Source of the DNA: Anaerolineae bacterium
GTDB taxonomy: Bacteria > Chloroflexota > Anaerolineae > Anaerolineales > E44-bin32
Assembly (NCBI GenBank): GCA_030605795.1
Contig: JAUWHR010000025.1
Span: 1-42,205, forward strand
Direction: 5' to 3'
Length of the DNA: 42,205 nt
Numbering within the stretch: position 1 is the stretch's first letter; each line of letters starts with the position of its first letter. Positions 24,100 through 33,651 of this stretch are shown one piece after another. The notes beneath the pieces are model-generated. The model searched no databases and was not told where the DNA came from. It was given only the letters and a program-made list of their open reading frames with translations. Made by a program: the position numbers and the translations under genes.

Positions 24100-25155
24100 G
24101 TGCAGTTATTGAATGCGGGTGTTTTCCGCAGGTTGAAGGTATGTTGGGGTCGCCTATGGTCAACACCATGGGTGCGACTGATAGTGTTCACCTTTATCGT
24201 CATACGAGTAGGGCTTCTGCTTTTCGCACCGTTGGCGCGCATGCCTTATCCAGGCGCCTTCGACCCACATCCTGTGCTTCGGCCCTATCTAGGTATAGCT
24301 TCAGTGACGAACCCGTGGCTTGAGCCCTGGCAGCGTTGGGACACTCTCCATTTTCAGACGATAGCCGAGCGCGGCTACGGGGCCTATGATAGCAGCCTCT
24401 TCTCCCCGTTTCTCTATCCTTTACTGATACGTCTGGTCGCAGATGTATTCGGAGGCGACACCCTGCTCGCGGGATTGATTGTCTCTAACCTGGTCTACCT
24501 TTACCGTCTGACAGCGATGGAGACTGACCACCAGGTTGCACGTCATTGTATTCTCTATATAGCCAGTTTCACCACAGCCTTTTTTTCTTGGCTGCATATT
24601 CCGAGTCGCTGTTCTTATCGACAACGGTGGCTGCGCTTTACTACGCCAGGCAAAGGCGTGGCTGGCGGCAGGCGCATGGGCCTTCTTCGCCCCTCTGGCC
24701 CGCTTGCAGGGTGCGATCCTTCCTGTCGTGTTGGTTTTCGAGGCCTGGCGCGCCAGGCGTGGTGCCCAATTTCAGACTGTCCAAGCTGTGATTGGTTTAA
24801 CATTGTCTATACTTGGTGTAATTACTTTCCCCTTAATACGTCTGGTCGGTCCTTGGAAAGATGCCCGGGGAACCCCTGCTTGTACAATCCAGCCGTTTTC
24901 GGGGTAGTTTCACACTTCCCGGCTTAGCGATTGTTGAGGCGGTTAAGACGATTTTTAGTGGCGATCCTGATCAAGGTTGGAGAAATCCAGCCGCTGCTGA
25001 GCGTCCCCCGTTACGTGCTGGCGATCTTTCCCGCCTTCATCGTGCTTGGTCAGGCAGGGAAAAACCAATGGGTGAACCGTTTGATCCTTTACCTCTCATG
25101 GCTCGGGTTACTATATTTCTGCGGCCATTTGTTTATCTGGGGATGGGTCGCATGA
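24100..25155 (+). pseudogene. Decayed PIG-V-like membrane mannosyltransferase
   Basis: The first frame (GTG at 24100) encodes a recognisable N-terminus (WLEPWQRWDTLHFQTIAERGYG, then FLYPLLIRLVADVFGGDTLLAGLIVSNL) like bacterial PIG-V-type GT-C enzymes. At the T7 run 24580-24586 the homology moves frame: FFLAAYSESLFLSTTVAALYYARQRR. Near 24650 it shifts again (WLAAGAWAFFAPLARLQGAILP to FPLIRLVGPWKD), again near 24895 (LLVQSSRFRGSFTLPGLAIVEA) and finally near 24970-24990 (LLSVPRYVLAIFPAFIVLG ending at 25155). At least four frameshifts, an early stop in each frame and an apparent internal deletion make it a pseudogene. Confidence 0.82.
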
Positions 25156-25248
25156 TCGGGTGACGATCAACGGTGATACTTTTTGGGTGATCATCTCCTG
25201 GATATCGACTTCCCTTTAAGATGGGTATTTGTTGGAGAGTGCCAAACT

Positions 25249-26535
25249 ATGAACAACATCGAACCTGACGTTGCTGCAGCGGAGGGAACCGCTACCCCTC
25301 GCCGGCTACCGCGCAACGTATGGGTGGTGACCATCACCAGCTTCTTGAACGACCTCTCATCGGAGATGCTGCTCAACCTTCTGCCGCTCTTCCTGTTCAA
25401 TGTGCTTGGTGTTCGTACGGCGGTCATCGGTCTGATCGAAGGCGTAGCTGATACTACTGCCAGCTTGGTTAAATTATTATCGGGTTGGATCTCCGATAGG
25501 TTGCGGATGCGGAAAGGCTTGGCAGTGATCGGCTATATGCTGTCGACGGTTGCCAAGCCGTTCCTGTATTTTGCTACCAGCTGGGGTTGGGTGTTGGGCG
25601 TACGCTTCGCTGACCGGATCGGTAAGGGTTTGCGAACGGCACCGCGTGATGCCCTGGTGGCCGATAGCATCGACGAGAGGCAGCGTGGTCTGGCCTTCGG
25701 CTTACATCGAGCCGGCGATTCGGCCGGGGCGGTACTAGGCATAACCGCGGCCCTGATCGTACTATTGGCCACCCAGCGTGGGGTGGCTGTGCTTGCCCGG
25801 GATACCTTCCAAACTGTCGTTCTGATCAGCCTAATCCCGGCTGTCTTAGCGGTGCTGGCCATTGCCCTGGGAGCGCAGGAAGTGGCGCCGGCTTTGAGGG
25901 GGGCTGAACCGCAAGGTCCTGGGCCTGTCCAAAAGCCACGCTTGACTCTGGCAGGCTTCGATCGCCGTTTTCGTCTATTCCTGCTTATCATGGTCCTGTT
26001 CACACTGGGCAACTCATCAGACGCATTTCTCATCCTACGGGCGCAGACGGTCGGCCTTTCGGTCAGCGGTGTGCTGGGCATGATGATCCTCTTCAACTTG
26101 GTCTATGCCCTTGTCTCCACCCCGGCCGGTGCGCTCTCCGACCGGGTGGGGCGGCGCAGGCTGTTGATTGTCGGTTGGGGTTTGTATGCGGTTGTCTACT
26201 TGGGCTTTGCACGGGCTACTGTCGGCTGGCATGCATGGATATTGATGGCTGTCTACGGGATTTATTACGGGCTTACCGAAGGCGTGGCGAAAGCATTCGT
26301 GGCTGATTTGGTCCCCTCAGAGCGACGAGGTACCGCATATGGGGTGTATAACGCGGCTATCGGGATCACGGCGTTCCCCGCCAGCTTGATCGCCGGGAGC
26401 CTGTGGCAGGGTGTGGCGGGTTGGAACGGCTTTGGTCCATCGGCGCCTTTCCTCTTCGGCGCGGTCCTGGCCTTATTGGCGACCATCTTTTTGGCGAAGT
26501 TGCCCACAGGCAGCGCAGTGAGCGACATGGGGTGA
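25249..26535 (+). CDS. Major facilitator superfamily transporter
   Basis: A 428-residue transporter with about 12 membrane helices. MFS motif A-like loops are present (SGWISDRLRMRKGLAVIGY after helix 2 and AGALSDRVGRRRLLIVGW in the second half), as is RFADRIGKGLRTAPRDALVADS after helix 4, a signature of a family of bacterial MFS permeases of unknown substrate. ATG at 25249 (MNNIEPDVAAAEG) has GGAGAG upstream; the longer frame from 25183 has no ribosome site. It runs directly into the gene at 26546 (10-base gap), so the pair is an operon. Confidence 0.88.
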   Translation: MNNIEPDVAAAEGTATPRRLPRNVWVVTITSFLNDLSSEMLLNLLPLFLFNVLGVRTAVIGLIEGVADTTASLVKLLSGWISDRLRMRKGLAVIGYMLSTVAKPFLYFATSWGWVLGVRFADRIGKGLRTAPRDALVADSIDERQRGLAFGLHRAGDSAGAVLGITAALIVLLATQRGVAVLARDTFQTVVLISLIPAVLAVLAIALGAQEVAPALRGAEPQGPGPVQKPRLTLAGFDRRFRLFLLIMVLFTLGNSSDAFLILRAQTVGLSVSGVLGMMILFNLVYALVSTPAGALSDRVGRRRLLIVGWGLYAVVYLGFARATVGWHAWILMAVYGIYYGLTEGVAKAFVADLVPSERRGTAYGVYNAAIGITAFPASLIAGSLWQGVAGWNGFGPSAPFLFGAVLALLATIFLAKLPTGSAVSDMG

Positions 26536-26545
26536 GGGGAGGATT

Positions 26546-27679
26546 ATGGTCATGAACCATATCGTCAGCCGTGTTCGAAAGCCTGTCCGTCGTGAGGGGG
26601 CTGAACGCTACCTGCTATTTACATTGTTAAGCTTCGCCGCTTCGGTGGCGCTTACTCGCTTATTCCTTGAACTAGCAGACTATCCCCAACTCGGGGGCGA
26701 TGAATTACACATTGCCCACGTGCTTTGGGGCGGGTTGCTACTATTCGCCGCTGCACTCCTACCCTTGATCTTCGCTAATCGCTGGGTGTACGTGACGGGG
26801 TCCCTGCTCGCCGGTGTCGGCGTGGGGTTGTTCATTGATGAGGTGGGCAAGTTCATCACCCAAACCAACGACTACTTCCACCCGGCTGCCGCGCCTATCG
26901 TGTACGCCTTATTTCTGCTTACTGTGCTGGTCTATCTTCAGGTGCGACGTCCACCGGCGCGTGATGCGCGCGATGAACTTTATCGAGCCCTCGACGGATT
27001 GCAGGAGGTGCTCGACCGTGACCTGGAGCGTAGTGAACGATTGGCACTAGAATTTCGTCTTCAGCGGATTGCAGAACAGGAGGAGCACCCGGATCTGGCG
27101 CACTTGGCGAAGGAGTTGCTGGATTTCCTGTCCTCAGACGCACTTCACCTGGCTCAGGAGGTCCCCAGCTTACTCGAACGATTGCTGGAGCGTCTGAGAA
27201 CGTTTGAGGGACGGTGGGTGACTGAGCGGCGCCTGAAAGCGGTCCTGGTAGGAGGCTTAGCGGCGCTTGGCATCCTGGCGGTGATCGACCTTTGTAGGCT
27301 TCTGCTGGCAGCAAGTGACCCTGCAAATCTACAGCGCATGATCGCTGAATTGGTCGCCATGGGAAGAGTGGCGAGCTCCAGTGGGATGTTCTGGTTCGCA
27401 GCCCGGGTTGCTTTGGAGGGGTCTGTCGGTCTACTGCTGGTCGTCGCCGCTGGGTTATTGATCGCCAACAGGGACGCTCGTGGGGTTGCCGCGGCTTATG
27501 TTGGGCTGCTGCTTTCCCTAGCCGCAGTCAACCTGTTAATTTTTTACTTCGAGCAATTCTCGACCATCTTATCGGCAGTGGTTCAGTTCACGCTCTTGTT
27601 GGGGATCTTCTACTATCGGCGGCGGTATCTCACCCCTCAAATCTTCCTTGGTTCCGAAATTGTTAAGCGCGGGGGATGA
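26546..27679 (+). CDS. Membrane protein of unknown function
   Basis: A 377-residue protein with two membrane regions separated by a soluble stretch. Helices lie at about 23-45, 55-75, 80-100 and 115-130; then comes a charged, helical domain of about 100 residues (RDELYRALDGLQEVLDRDLERSERLALEFRLQRIAEQ, coiled-coil-like), then three or four more helices. GGGGAGG precedes the ATG and the gene follows the MFS transporter by 10 bases. The family is known to me only as conserved hypothetical. It could be a partner of the transporter. Confidence 0.75.
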   Translation: MVMNHIVSRVRKPVRREGAERYLLFTLLSFAASVALTRLFLELADYPQLGGDELHIAHVLWGGLLLFAAALLPLIFANRWVYVTGSLLAGVGVGLFIDEVGKFITQTNDYFHPAAAPIVYALFLLTVLVYLQVRRPPARDARDELYRALDGLQEVLDRDLERSERLALEFRLQRIAEQEEHPDLAHLAKELLDFLSSDALHLAQEVPSLLERLLERLRTFEGRWVTERRLKAVLVGGLAALGILAVIDLCRLLLAASDPANLQRMIAELVAMGRVASSSGMFWFAARVALEGSVGLLLVVAAGLLIANRDARGVAAAYVGLLLSLAAVNLLIFYFEQFSTILSAVVQFTLLLGIFYYRRRYLTPQIFLGSEIVKRGG

Positions 27680-27690
27680 CATGCTGCGCC

Positions 27691-28002
27691 CTATTTCTTT
27701 AGGCGTCGCGCCAGTGCCAAGTACTGCTTGCGGTAGGCATCGAAGGCCCGGCGTCCACCCCTGGTGAGTGCACAGGTTGTATGAGGATAGTTACCTTTAA
27801 AGCCCTTGGTGATGTTGACATACCCCGCATCGCGGAGCTTACTCAGATGCGAGGAGAGATTGCCTTTGCTCAAGCCGGTAGCGTTGAGCAAGAAAGTGAA
27901 ATCGGCGTTTTCACATGCTGAGAGAACGGCCATGATCGCCAGCCGGGATGGCTCGTGGATCAGACGATCGAAGTTGGTTATTTGCTTGAATTCATCGGCC
28001 AT
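27691..28002 (-). CDS. Winged-helix transcriptional regulator
   Basis: A 103-residue DNA-binding protein with an ArsR/MarR-like winged helix of the PF13601 type (LIHEPSRLAIMAVLSACENADFTFLLNATGLSKGNLSSHLSKLRDAGYV, here abridged by position: about residues 14-62) and a wing (ITKGFKGNYPHTTCALT). Its start overlaps the end of the membrane protein gene at 27992 by 11 bases, so the two are one transcript. It likely represses or activates its own operon through the inverted repeat at 28719-28747. No metal-binding cysteine pair is seen, so the signal is unknown. Confidence 0.85.
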   Translation of the reverse strand: MADEFKQITNFDRLIHEPSRLAIMAVLSACENADFTFLLNATGLSKGNLSSHLSKLRDAGYVNITKGFKGNYPHTTCALTRGGRRAFDAYRKQYLALARRLKK

Positions 28003-28687
28003 GGTTTACCTGCCGGATGGCAGTTGACGAGCCGCGTAACGCGATTGCTCCGGTTATTCCCAGCGCCAGAGCCCAGGCACCGTTGAGCAAAATGGCGGCC
28101 TGACCGAAGGATAGCGGGAGGAAAAGGAGAATGGTCGAAGCGATGCCGCCAACTGCGCCGAGCCGGACGTAGCGCATCAGACCGATCTCTCGACCCATCC
28201 CGAGTAAAGTGAAGCCGAAGCACCAACCGGTTGCCGCCCACAGCATGCGGAGCACAAAGGACTCATCCACCTTCCCGGCTATGAGCAGGGTGATGCTCAC
28301 CGCGATTCCACTGAGAAAGATGGCTGCGGCGAGAATATTTACTCTGCCTGGAACTTGCATACGAAGTGGCTTGACCCAACCGCTCTCCCGCCACAGCCAT
28401 TTTCGTCGGAGGGCTCTCATCATCCAGAACGATCCGACAAGGAACGCGACCAGGAGCAGGAAGTAGACCGAGAGGCTGATCAATCTTGTTGCCCAACTGC
28501 CGAAGGTATCCTTGAGATAGAGGATCATCAGCACGAACGAGCGCATCCCTGTCGGCGTAAGGCCGAACCAAATCAAAATGCCAAAGAAAGCCATCATCGC
28601 CGCCATTTGTAAATCACGCAGTCCATCCACGAATTCATATTGCCGAGTTTCGCTGATCAAGGCTTCGATGTCCGGCTGTATGGTCAT
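27992..28687 (-). CDS. Membrane protein co-transcribed with a winged-helix regulator
   Basis: A 231-residue protein with about six membrane helices (starting after an N-terminal soluble tail of about 28 residues, EALISETRQYEFVDGLRDLQMAA), and a basic cytoplasmic loop RALRRKWLWRESGWVKPLRMQ in the middle. ATG at 28687 has a strong AGGAGG six bases upstream and a near-perfect promoter at 28733-28761. Its 3' end overlaps the regulator gene. I do not recognise a function; the pairing of a small membrane protein with a cytoplasmic winged-helix protein suggests a signal or stress response pair. Confidence 0.75.
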   Translation of the reverse strand: MTIQPDIEALISETRQYEFVDGLRDLQMAAMMAFFGILIWFGLTPTGMRSFVLMILYLKDTFGSWATRLISLSVYFLLLVAFLVGSFWMMRALRRKWLWRESGWVKPLRMQVPGRVNILAAAIFLSGIAVSITLLIAGKVDESFVLRMLWAATGWCFGFTLLGMGREIGLMRYVRLGAVGGIASTILLFLPLSFGQAAILLNGAWALALGITGAIALRGSSTAIRQVNHGR

Positions 28688-28718
28688 GTTTGGCCTCCTG
28701 GGACTTTGTGAATAGTTG

Positions 28719-28761
28719 CATATCTAGTAAGAAGTATAGCAGATATGGTTTGTACTGTCAA
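28719..28761 (-). promoter_or_regulatory. Strong sigma70 promoter with inverted repeat around the -10
   Basis: On the minus strand TTGACA (28761-28756), 17 bases, then TATACT (28738-28733), the latter preceded by TGC, so it is also an extended -10. The inverted repeat CATATCT (28719-28725) and AGATATG (28741-28747) flanks the -10 box and the start site, a plausible operator for the winged-helix protein encoded downstream. A further dyad (AACTAGTT, 28760-28767) overlaps the -35 end. Confidence 0.75.
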
Positions 28762-28892
28762 CTAGTTTACTATGTATACCATACCTAAGGAGCCCAGAGT
28801 GAAACCCAGATGTGACAATGGAGTTCGTGCGGTTCTAATCGAGGTGCTGCAATGGGTGCAAGGCCTTATTTAAGATCAAGGTAACATGTCCG

Positions 28893-28945
28893 TAGGGGCA
28901 CGGCACGCAGTACCTGCGTTTGTTTGCAGGTGCGCCGTGCCCCTA
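28893..28945. repeat. TAGGGGC-type palindromic repeat with two nested stems
   Basis: TAGGGGCACGGC (28893-28904) and GCCGTGCCCCTA (28934-28945) are perfect 12-base inverted arms. Inside, ACCTGC (28912-28917) pairs with GCAGGT (28926-28931). A shorter relative with the same TAGGGGC ends lies at 41758-41783. Such repeats are common intergenic elements in several bacterial phyla. The rest of the 28762-29041 spacer shows nothing I recognise. Confidence 0.65.
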
Positions 28946-29041
28946 ACGTCGTTTGGGTGAAGTTAAAATGGGAGGCTCGGATTCAGATTATACTAATGTG
29001 ACCGATTGTCGCTAATCTTCTCGGTGAAAATAAAACATTAG

Positions 29042-29362
29042 ATGAAAAGGATTCTGAGCTTCGGGTTCCTGCTGATGGGCTTCACTTTCACTGTGACCCA
29101 GGGCTTACTGATCCGAGAGCTGATGGTGGCGTTCTTCGGCAACGAGTTGTCCATCGGCCTTATCATGGGGAACTGGCTGATCCTGGAAGCTGTCGGAAGT
29201 GGTCTCCTAGGTAGATTGGCCGACCGCTGGGGAAATAAGCCGTCGTCCTTCGCTACACTGAAGGTACTGTTTGCCTTATTTCTCCCTTTATGTCTATTCG
29301 CGGCTTACGCTAACCGGAGCATCGTCGCCGACTCCGTTGATACGGTTCCAATGCCCTGTTAA
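29042..29362 (+). pseudogene. N-terminal stump of a spermidine-synthase-like membrane protein
   Basis: The ORF encodes 106 residues whose first 80 or so (FTVTQGLLIRELMVAFFGNE, LIMGNWLILEAVGSGLLGRLADRW) match the start of fused MFS-like/spermidine synthase proteins, which are usually around 700-800 residues. After residue 92 the homology is lost (NRSIVADSVDTVPMPC) and the frame ends. The remaining domains are absent before dnaK begins at 29430, so this is a deletion remnant. It may still be translated. Confidence 0.7.
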
Positions 29363-29429
29363 CGATCTTCTAGCGCGGATCGCTTACTATGACATCTGAA
29401 CGGATTAAGGAATCACGAGGTGATATTCT

Positions 29430-31316
<1,887 letters not shown>

Positions 31317-31353
31317 GTAAATCGTACGATGTACCTTTATTTGATCTAAGATG

Positions 31354-31405
31354 GACCGCGCGCCGAGATTTATCCTTGCCTGTTGACCGGCGCGCGGTCT
31401 ATAAT
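31354..31405 (+). promoter_or_regulatory. Promoter in an 11-base inverted repeat upstream of ilvE
   Basis: GACCGCGCGCC (31354-31364) and GGCGCGCGGTC (31389-31399) are perfect reverse complements. The second arm ends against a consensus -10 TATAAT (31400-31405), and TTGCCT (31376-31381) lies 18 bases before it as a four-of-six -35. The hairpin could end dnaK transcription or, as DNA, act as an operator; the two readings are not separable from sequence. Confidence 0.5.
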
Positions 31406-31478
31406 GATTCAGCCGGGCATTATCGCCGCCCAGGCGTATAAAACCCATCCTCTTATGTCCGGCAGGAGGGAATACATA

Positions 31479-32423
31479 GTGACGCTTCCCAATTATGCTT
31501 ATTTCGAGGGCAAGATCGTTCCATATGCCGAAGCGAAAGTAGGGGTGATGACCCATGCTTTGAACTACGGCACCGGAGCCTTTGGAGGTGTGCGCGCATA
31601 TTGGAACTCTGATGAGGAGCAATTGTTCATCTTTCGCCCTATAGATCACTTTATTCGGGTGTTGAATTCGGCAAAGCTGCTTTTCGCCAAATTCGACCAC
31701 ACGCCGGAGGATTTGCGGGACATCACCCTCGAACTCATCCGGCGTGAAGGATATAAGGAAGATATCTATATCCGACCGTTGGTCTACAAGGCCGATGAGA
31801 CAATCGGCGTGAGACTTCATGACCTTCGCGACGAGATCACTATCTTCGCGGTGCCCTTCACCCGTTATATTGAGAAAGATGAAGATGCACATGTCACCGT
31901 CTCCTCCTGGCGGCGAGTGGACGACAACGCCGTCCCGGCGCGGGGGAAGATCACCGGGTCTTATGTCAACTCGGCTTTTATCAAGACCGACGCGCTGTTA
32001 GCTGGTTTTGACGAAGCCCTGGTGCTCACTAACGAAGGCCATGTCTCTGAGGGTAGTGCTGAGAACGTCTTCATGGTTCGGGGTGGCGTACTCATCACCC
32101 CGCCAGTAACGGATAACATCCTGGAGGGGATCACCCGCCGTACGATCATGACCTTGGCCCATGTTGAGCTTGGCGTCGAGGTCATCGAACGGCAGATCGA
32201 CCGTACCGAGGTCTACCTTTGTGAGGAGTTCTTCATGACCGGGACCGCGGCCCAGGTGACCGCCATCACTAAGGTCGATTATCGGGCGATTGGCGATGGC
32301 GAGATGGGACCGATCACAGCCCAATTACGCATACTTTACCATGATGTGGTGCGCGGCAAGATGCCAAAGTACCGCCACTGGAATGAGCCGGTGTATGCCA
32401 AGGAACCGGCATCAAGCGGCTGA
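31479..32423 (+). CDS. ilvE: Branched-chain amino acid aminotransferase
   Basis: A 314-residue class IV PLP aminotransferase that transfers the amino group in the final step of valine, leucine and isoleucine synthesis. GTG at 31479 is chosen: AGGAGG is nine bases upstream and the product starts MTLPNYAYFEGKIVPYAEAK, as in relatives, whereas the first ATG (31383) would sit inside the promoter region. The PLP lysine is in SYVNSAFIKTDALLAGFDEAL (Lys169 in this numbering). EGHVSEGSAENVFMV, and RRTIMTLAHVELGVEV toward the C-terminus, are family motifs. Regulation is likely via the promoter at 31376-31405. Confidence 0.94.
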   Translation: MTLPNYAYFEGKIVPYAEAKVGVMTHALNYGTGAFGGVRAYWNSDEEQLFIFRPIDHFIRVLNSAKLLFAKFDHTPEDLRDITLELIRREGYKEDIYIRPLVYKADETIGVRLHDLRDEITIFAVPFTRYIEKDEDAHVTVSSWRRVDDNAVPARGKITGSYVNSAFIKTDALLAGFDEALVLTNEGHVSEGSAENVFMVRGGVLITPPVTDNILEGITRRTIMTLAHVELGVEVIERQIDRTEVYLCEEFFMTGTAAQVTAITKVDYRAIGDGEMGPITAQLRILYHDVVRGKMPKYRHWNEPVYAKEPASSG

Positions 32424-32518
32424 CCTGGCAGGTCACCGCAACCAAGCGGGGGTTCTATTGTGAGCTGAGTTGAACTTATTCTCAAGCGCCCATATTAGAG
32501 CTCCGGTTATTAATTCTC

Positions 32519-33424
32519 ATGGACTTTACCCCACCCCGTAGACAAGGTTTAATTTTTGGCGTATTCCTACTGACGGTCCTATTGGGCGCGATTGTGTTTA
32601 GCTTGAATCGGCTCGCTACCGTCCCGATCTCGCCCTGGATCATTTTATGGGTGACCATACCGCTGGTCGGGGTTCCACTGACGCTTCTGATCGGCTATCG
32701 TTTGTATGGCTTGTTGACGGCCCGTTATCGCCTAGATCGCGATGGGTTTAATCTGACCTGGGGTTTGGTAACTGAACAACTTCCATTGTCAGCCATTAGC
32801 AGCTTGCGACCCGCTAATGAGGTGGCGCCGGGATTGCGCCCTAATCGTGGGTTGTGGTGGCCTGGATGTGTCTACGGTCGAAGGGAAGTCGAGGGTGAGG
32901 GCGTGGTTGAGTTTTTCGCCACTTCTGGATCCCAAGGGATTTTAGTGCTTAGCGCCGGTGATCGTTTATTGGCCATTTCCCCACCAGATCTCGAGGCATT
33001 CCATCAGAATTTCGTGGACGCTACCCGCATGGGCTCGCTCGAGCCAATACCAACTCGCTCTCAAAGCCCGGACTTTGTCATTACTAGCCTTTGGACTGAT
33101 ACCGTCGCCAGGGTATTAATATTGGTTGGATTGGTTTTTCCTCTACTTCTGCTGGGCTATCTTGCCTTGCGACTACCGGTTCTCCCACTTCAGGTACCCT
33201 TTGGTTTCGATCCGACTGGCGCACCTGACCCGTTGGCGCCTCCCGGACGGTTGTTGCTGCTACCCATGATTAGTGGGCTTTGCTGGCTGGCAAATATGGT
33301 GACGGGCGTCTGGCTTTATCGGCGAGAGGCGGATCGTCCTCTTGCTTACGCTGTCTGGATGACAGCGGTACTAGTGGGGGGACTGTTTTGGGGAGCCGCG
33401 CTTCACTTGCTAGCAGCGGCGTGA
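32519..33424 (+). CDS. Membrane protein with a bacterial PH-like domain
   Basis: A 301-residue protein with two N-terminal membrane helices (about 11-32 and 40-65), then a soluble PH-like domain (RYRLDRDGFNLTWGLVTEQLPLSAISSLRP, split by position 69-100, and VVEFFATSGSQGILVLSAGDRLLAISPPD), then three more helices (at about 195-220, 243-265 and 275-300). YRL-x-GF-x(2)-W-G and LPLSxI-x-S-L resemble bacterial PH domain (YdbT/DUF1648-type) proteins of unknown role. ATG or upstream start without a strong ribosome site. It ends next to the DnaA-box cluster. Confidence 0.72.
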   Translation: MDFTPPRRQGLIFGVFLLTVLLGAIVFSLNRLATVPISPWIILWVTIPLVGVPLTLLIGYRLYGLLTARYRLDRDGFNLTWGLVTEQLPLSAISSLRPANEVAPGLRPNRGLWWPGCVYGRREVEGEGVVEFFATSGSQGILVLSAGDRLLAISPPDLEAFHQNFVDATRMGSLEPIPTRSQSPDFVITSLWTDTVARVLILVGLVFPLLLLGYLALRLPVLPLQVPFGFDPTGAPDPLAPPGRLLLLPMISGLCWLANMVTGVWLYRREADRPLAYAVWMTAVLVGGLFWGAALHLLAAA

Positions 33425-33435
33425 AGTTTGGCGCG

Positions 33436-33487
33436 TTATCCACAAGGCGGGTCTGGTTTTCCACAGGAATCCACAGGGTTATCCACA
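33436..33487 (+). other. Cluster of DnaA-box sequences (possible replication origin or DnaA-regulated site)
   Basis: Four nonamers in the same orientation: TTATCCACA at 33436-33444, TTTTCCACA at 33457-33465, GAATCCACA at 33467-33475 and TTATCCACA at 33479-33487. The first and last are perfect DnaA boxes; the starts are 21, 10 and 12 bases apart, close to whole turns of the helix. The spacer between convergent genes at 33425-33651 also contains an AT-rich stretch (33627-33655) and a long inverted repeat. dnaA, dnaN and gyrase genes are not in the window, so oriC is unproven. Confidence 0.6.
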
Positions 33488-33501
33488 GGCGGATTAAGTA
33501 A

Positions 33502-33624
33502 TGAGTGGACTGAAAAAACTACCCTAGAGGAGTGGGGAGGGGTATATGTGGGGGTGCGGGCACAGCCCTCACCCCCACATATACCGGTCCTCTTCTCGCG
33601 GTTGAACTTTTTTCAGTGGAGTCA
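33502..33624. repeat. Long inverted repeat, 55-base arms
   Basis: Arms 33502-33556 and 33570-33624 are of equal length with a 13-base loop. The inner 16 bases are perfect (GGTATATGTGGGGGTG with CACCCCCACATATACC), as is an outer 10-base stretch (ACTGAAAAAA at 33509-33518 with TTTTTTCAGT at 33608-33617), while the middle differs. It may be a bidirectional terminator for the convergent genes ending at 33424 and 33652, a decayed MITE, or part of the DnaA-box locus. Confidence 0.7.
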
Positions 33625-33651
33625 GTAATATTAAAAATCTCAAACCAACTT

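Noticed and set aside
24546..24791. Separate small genes inside the PIG-V region (24546, 24704, 24931)
   Set aside because: Each carries a piece of the same PIG-V-like protein in a different frame, so they are fragments of one pseudogene.
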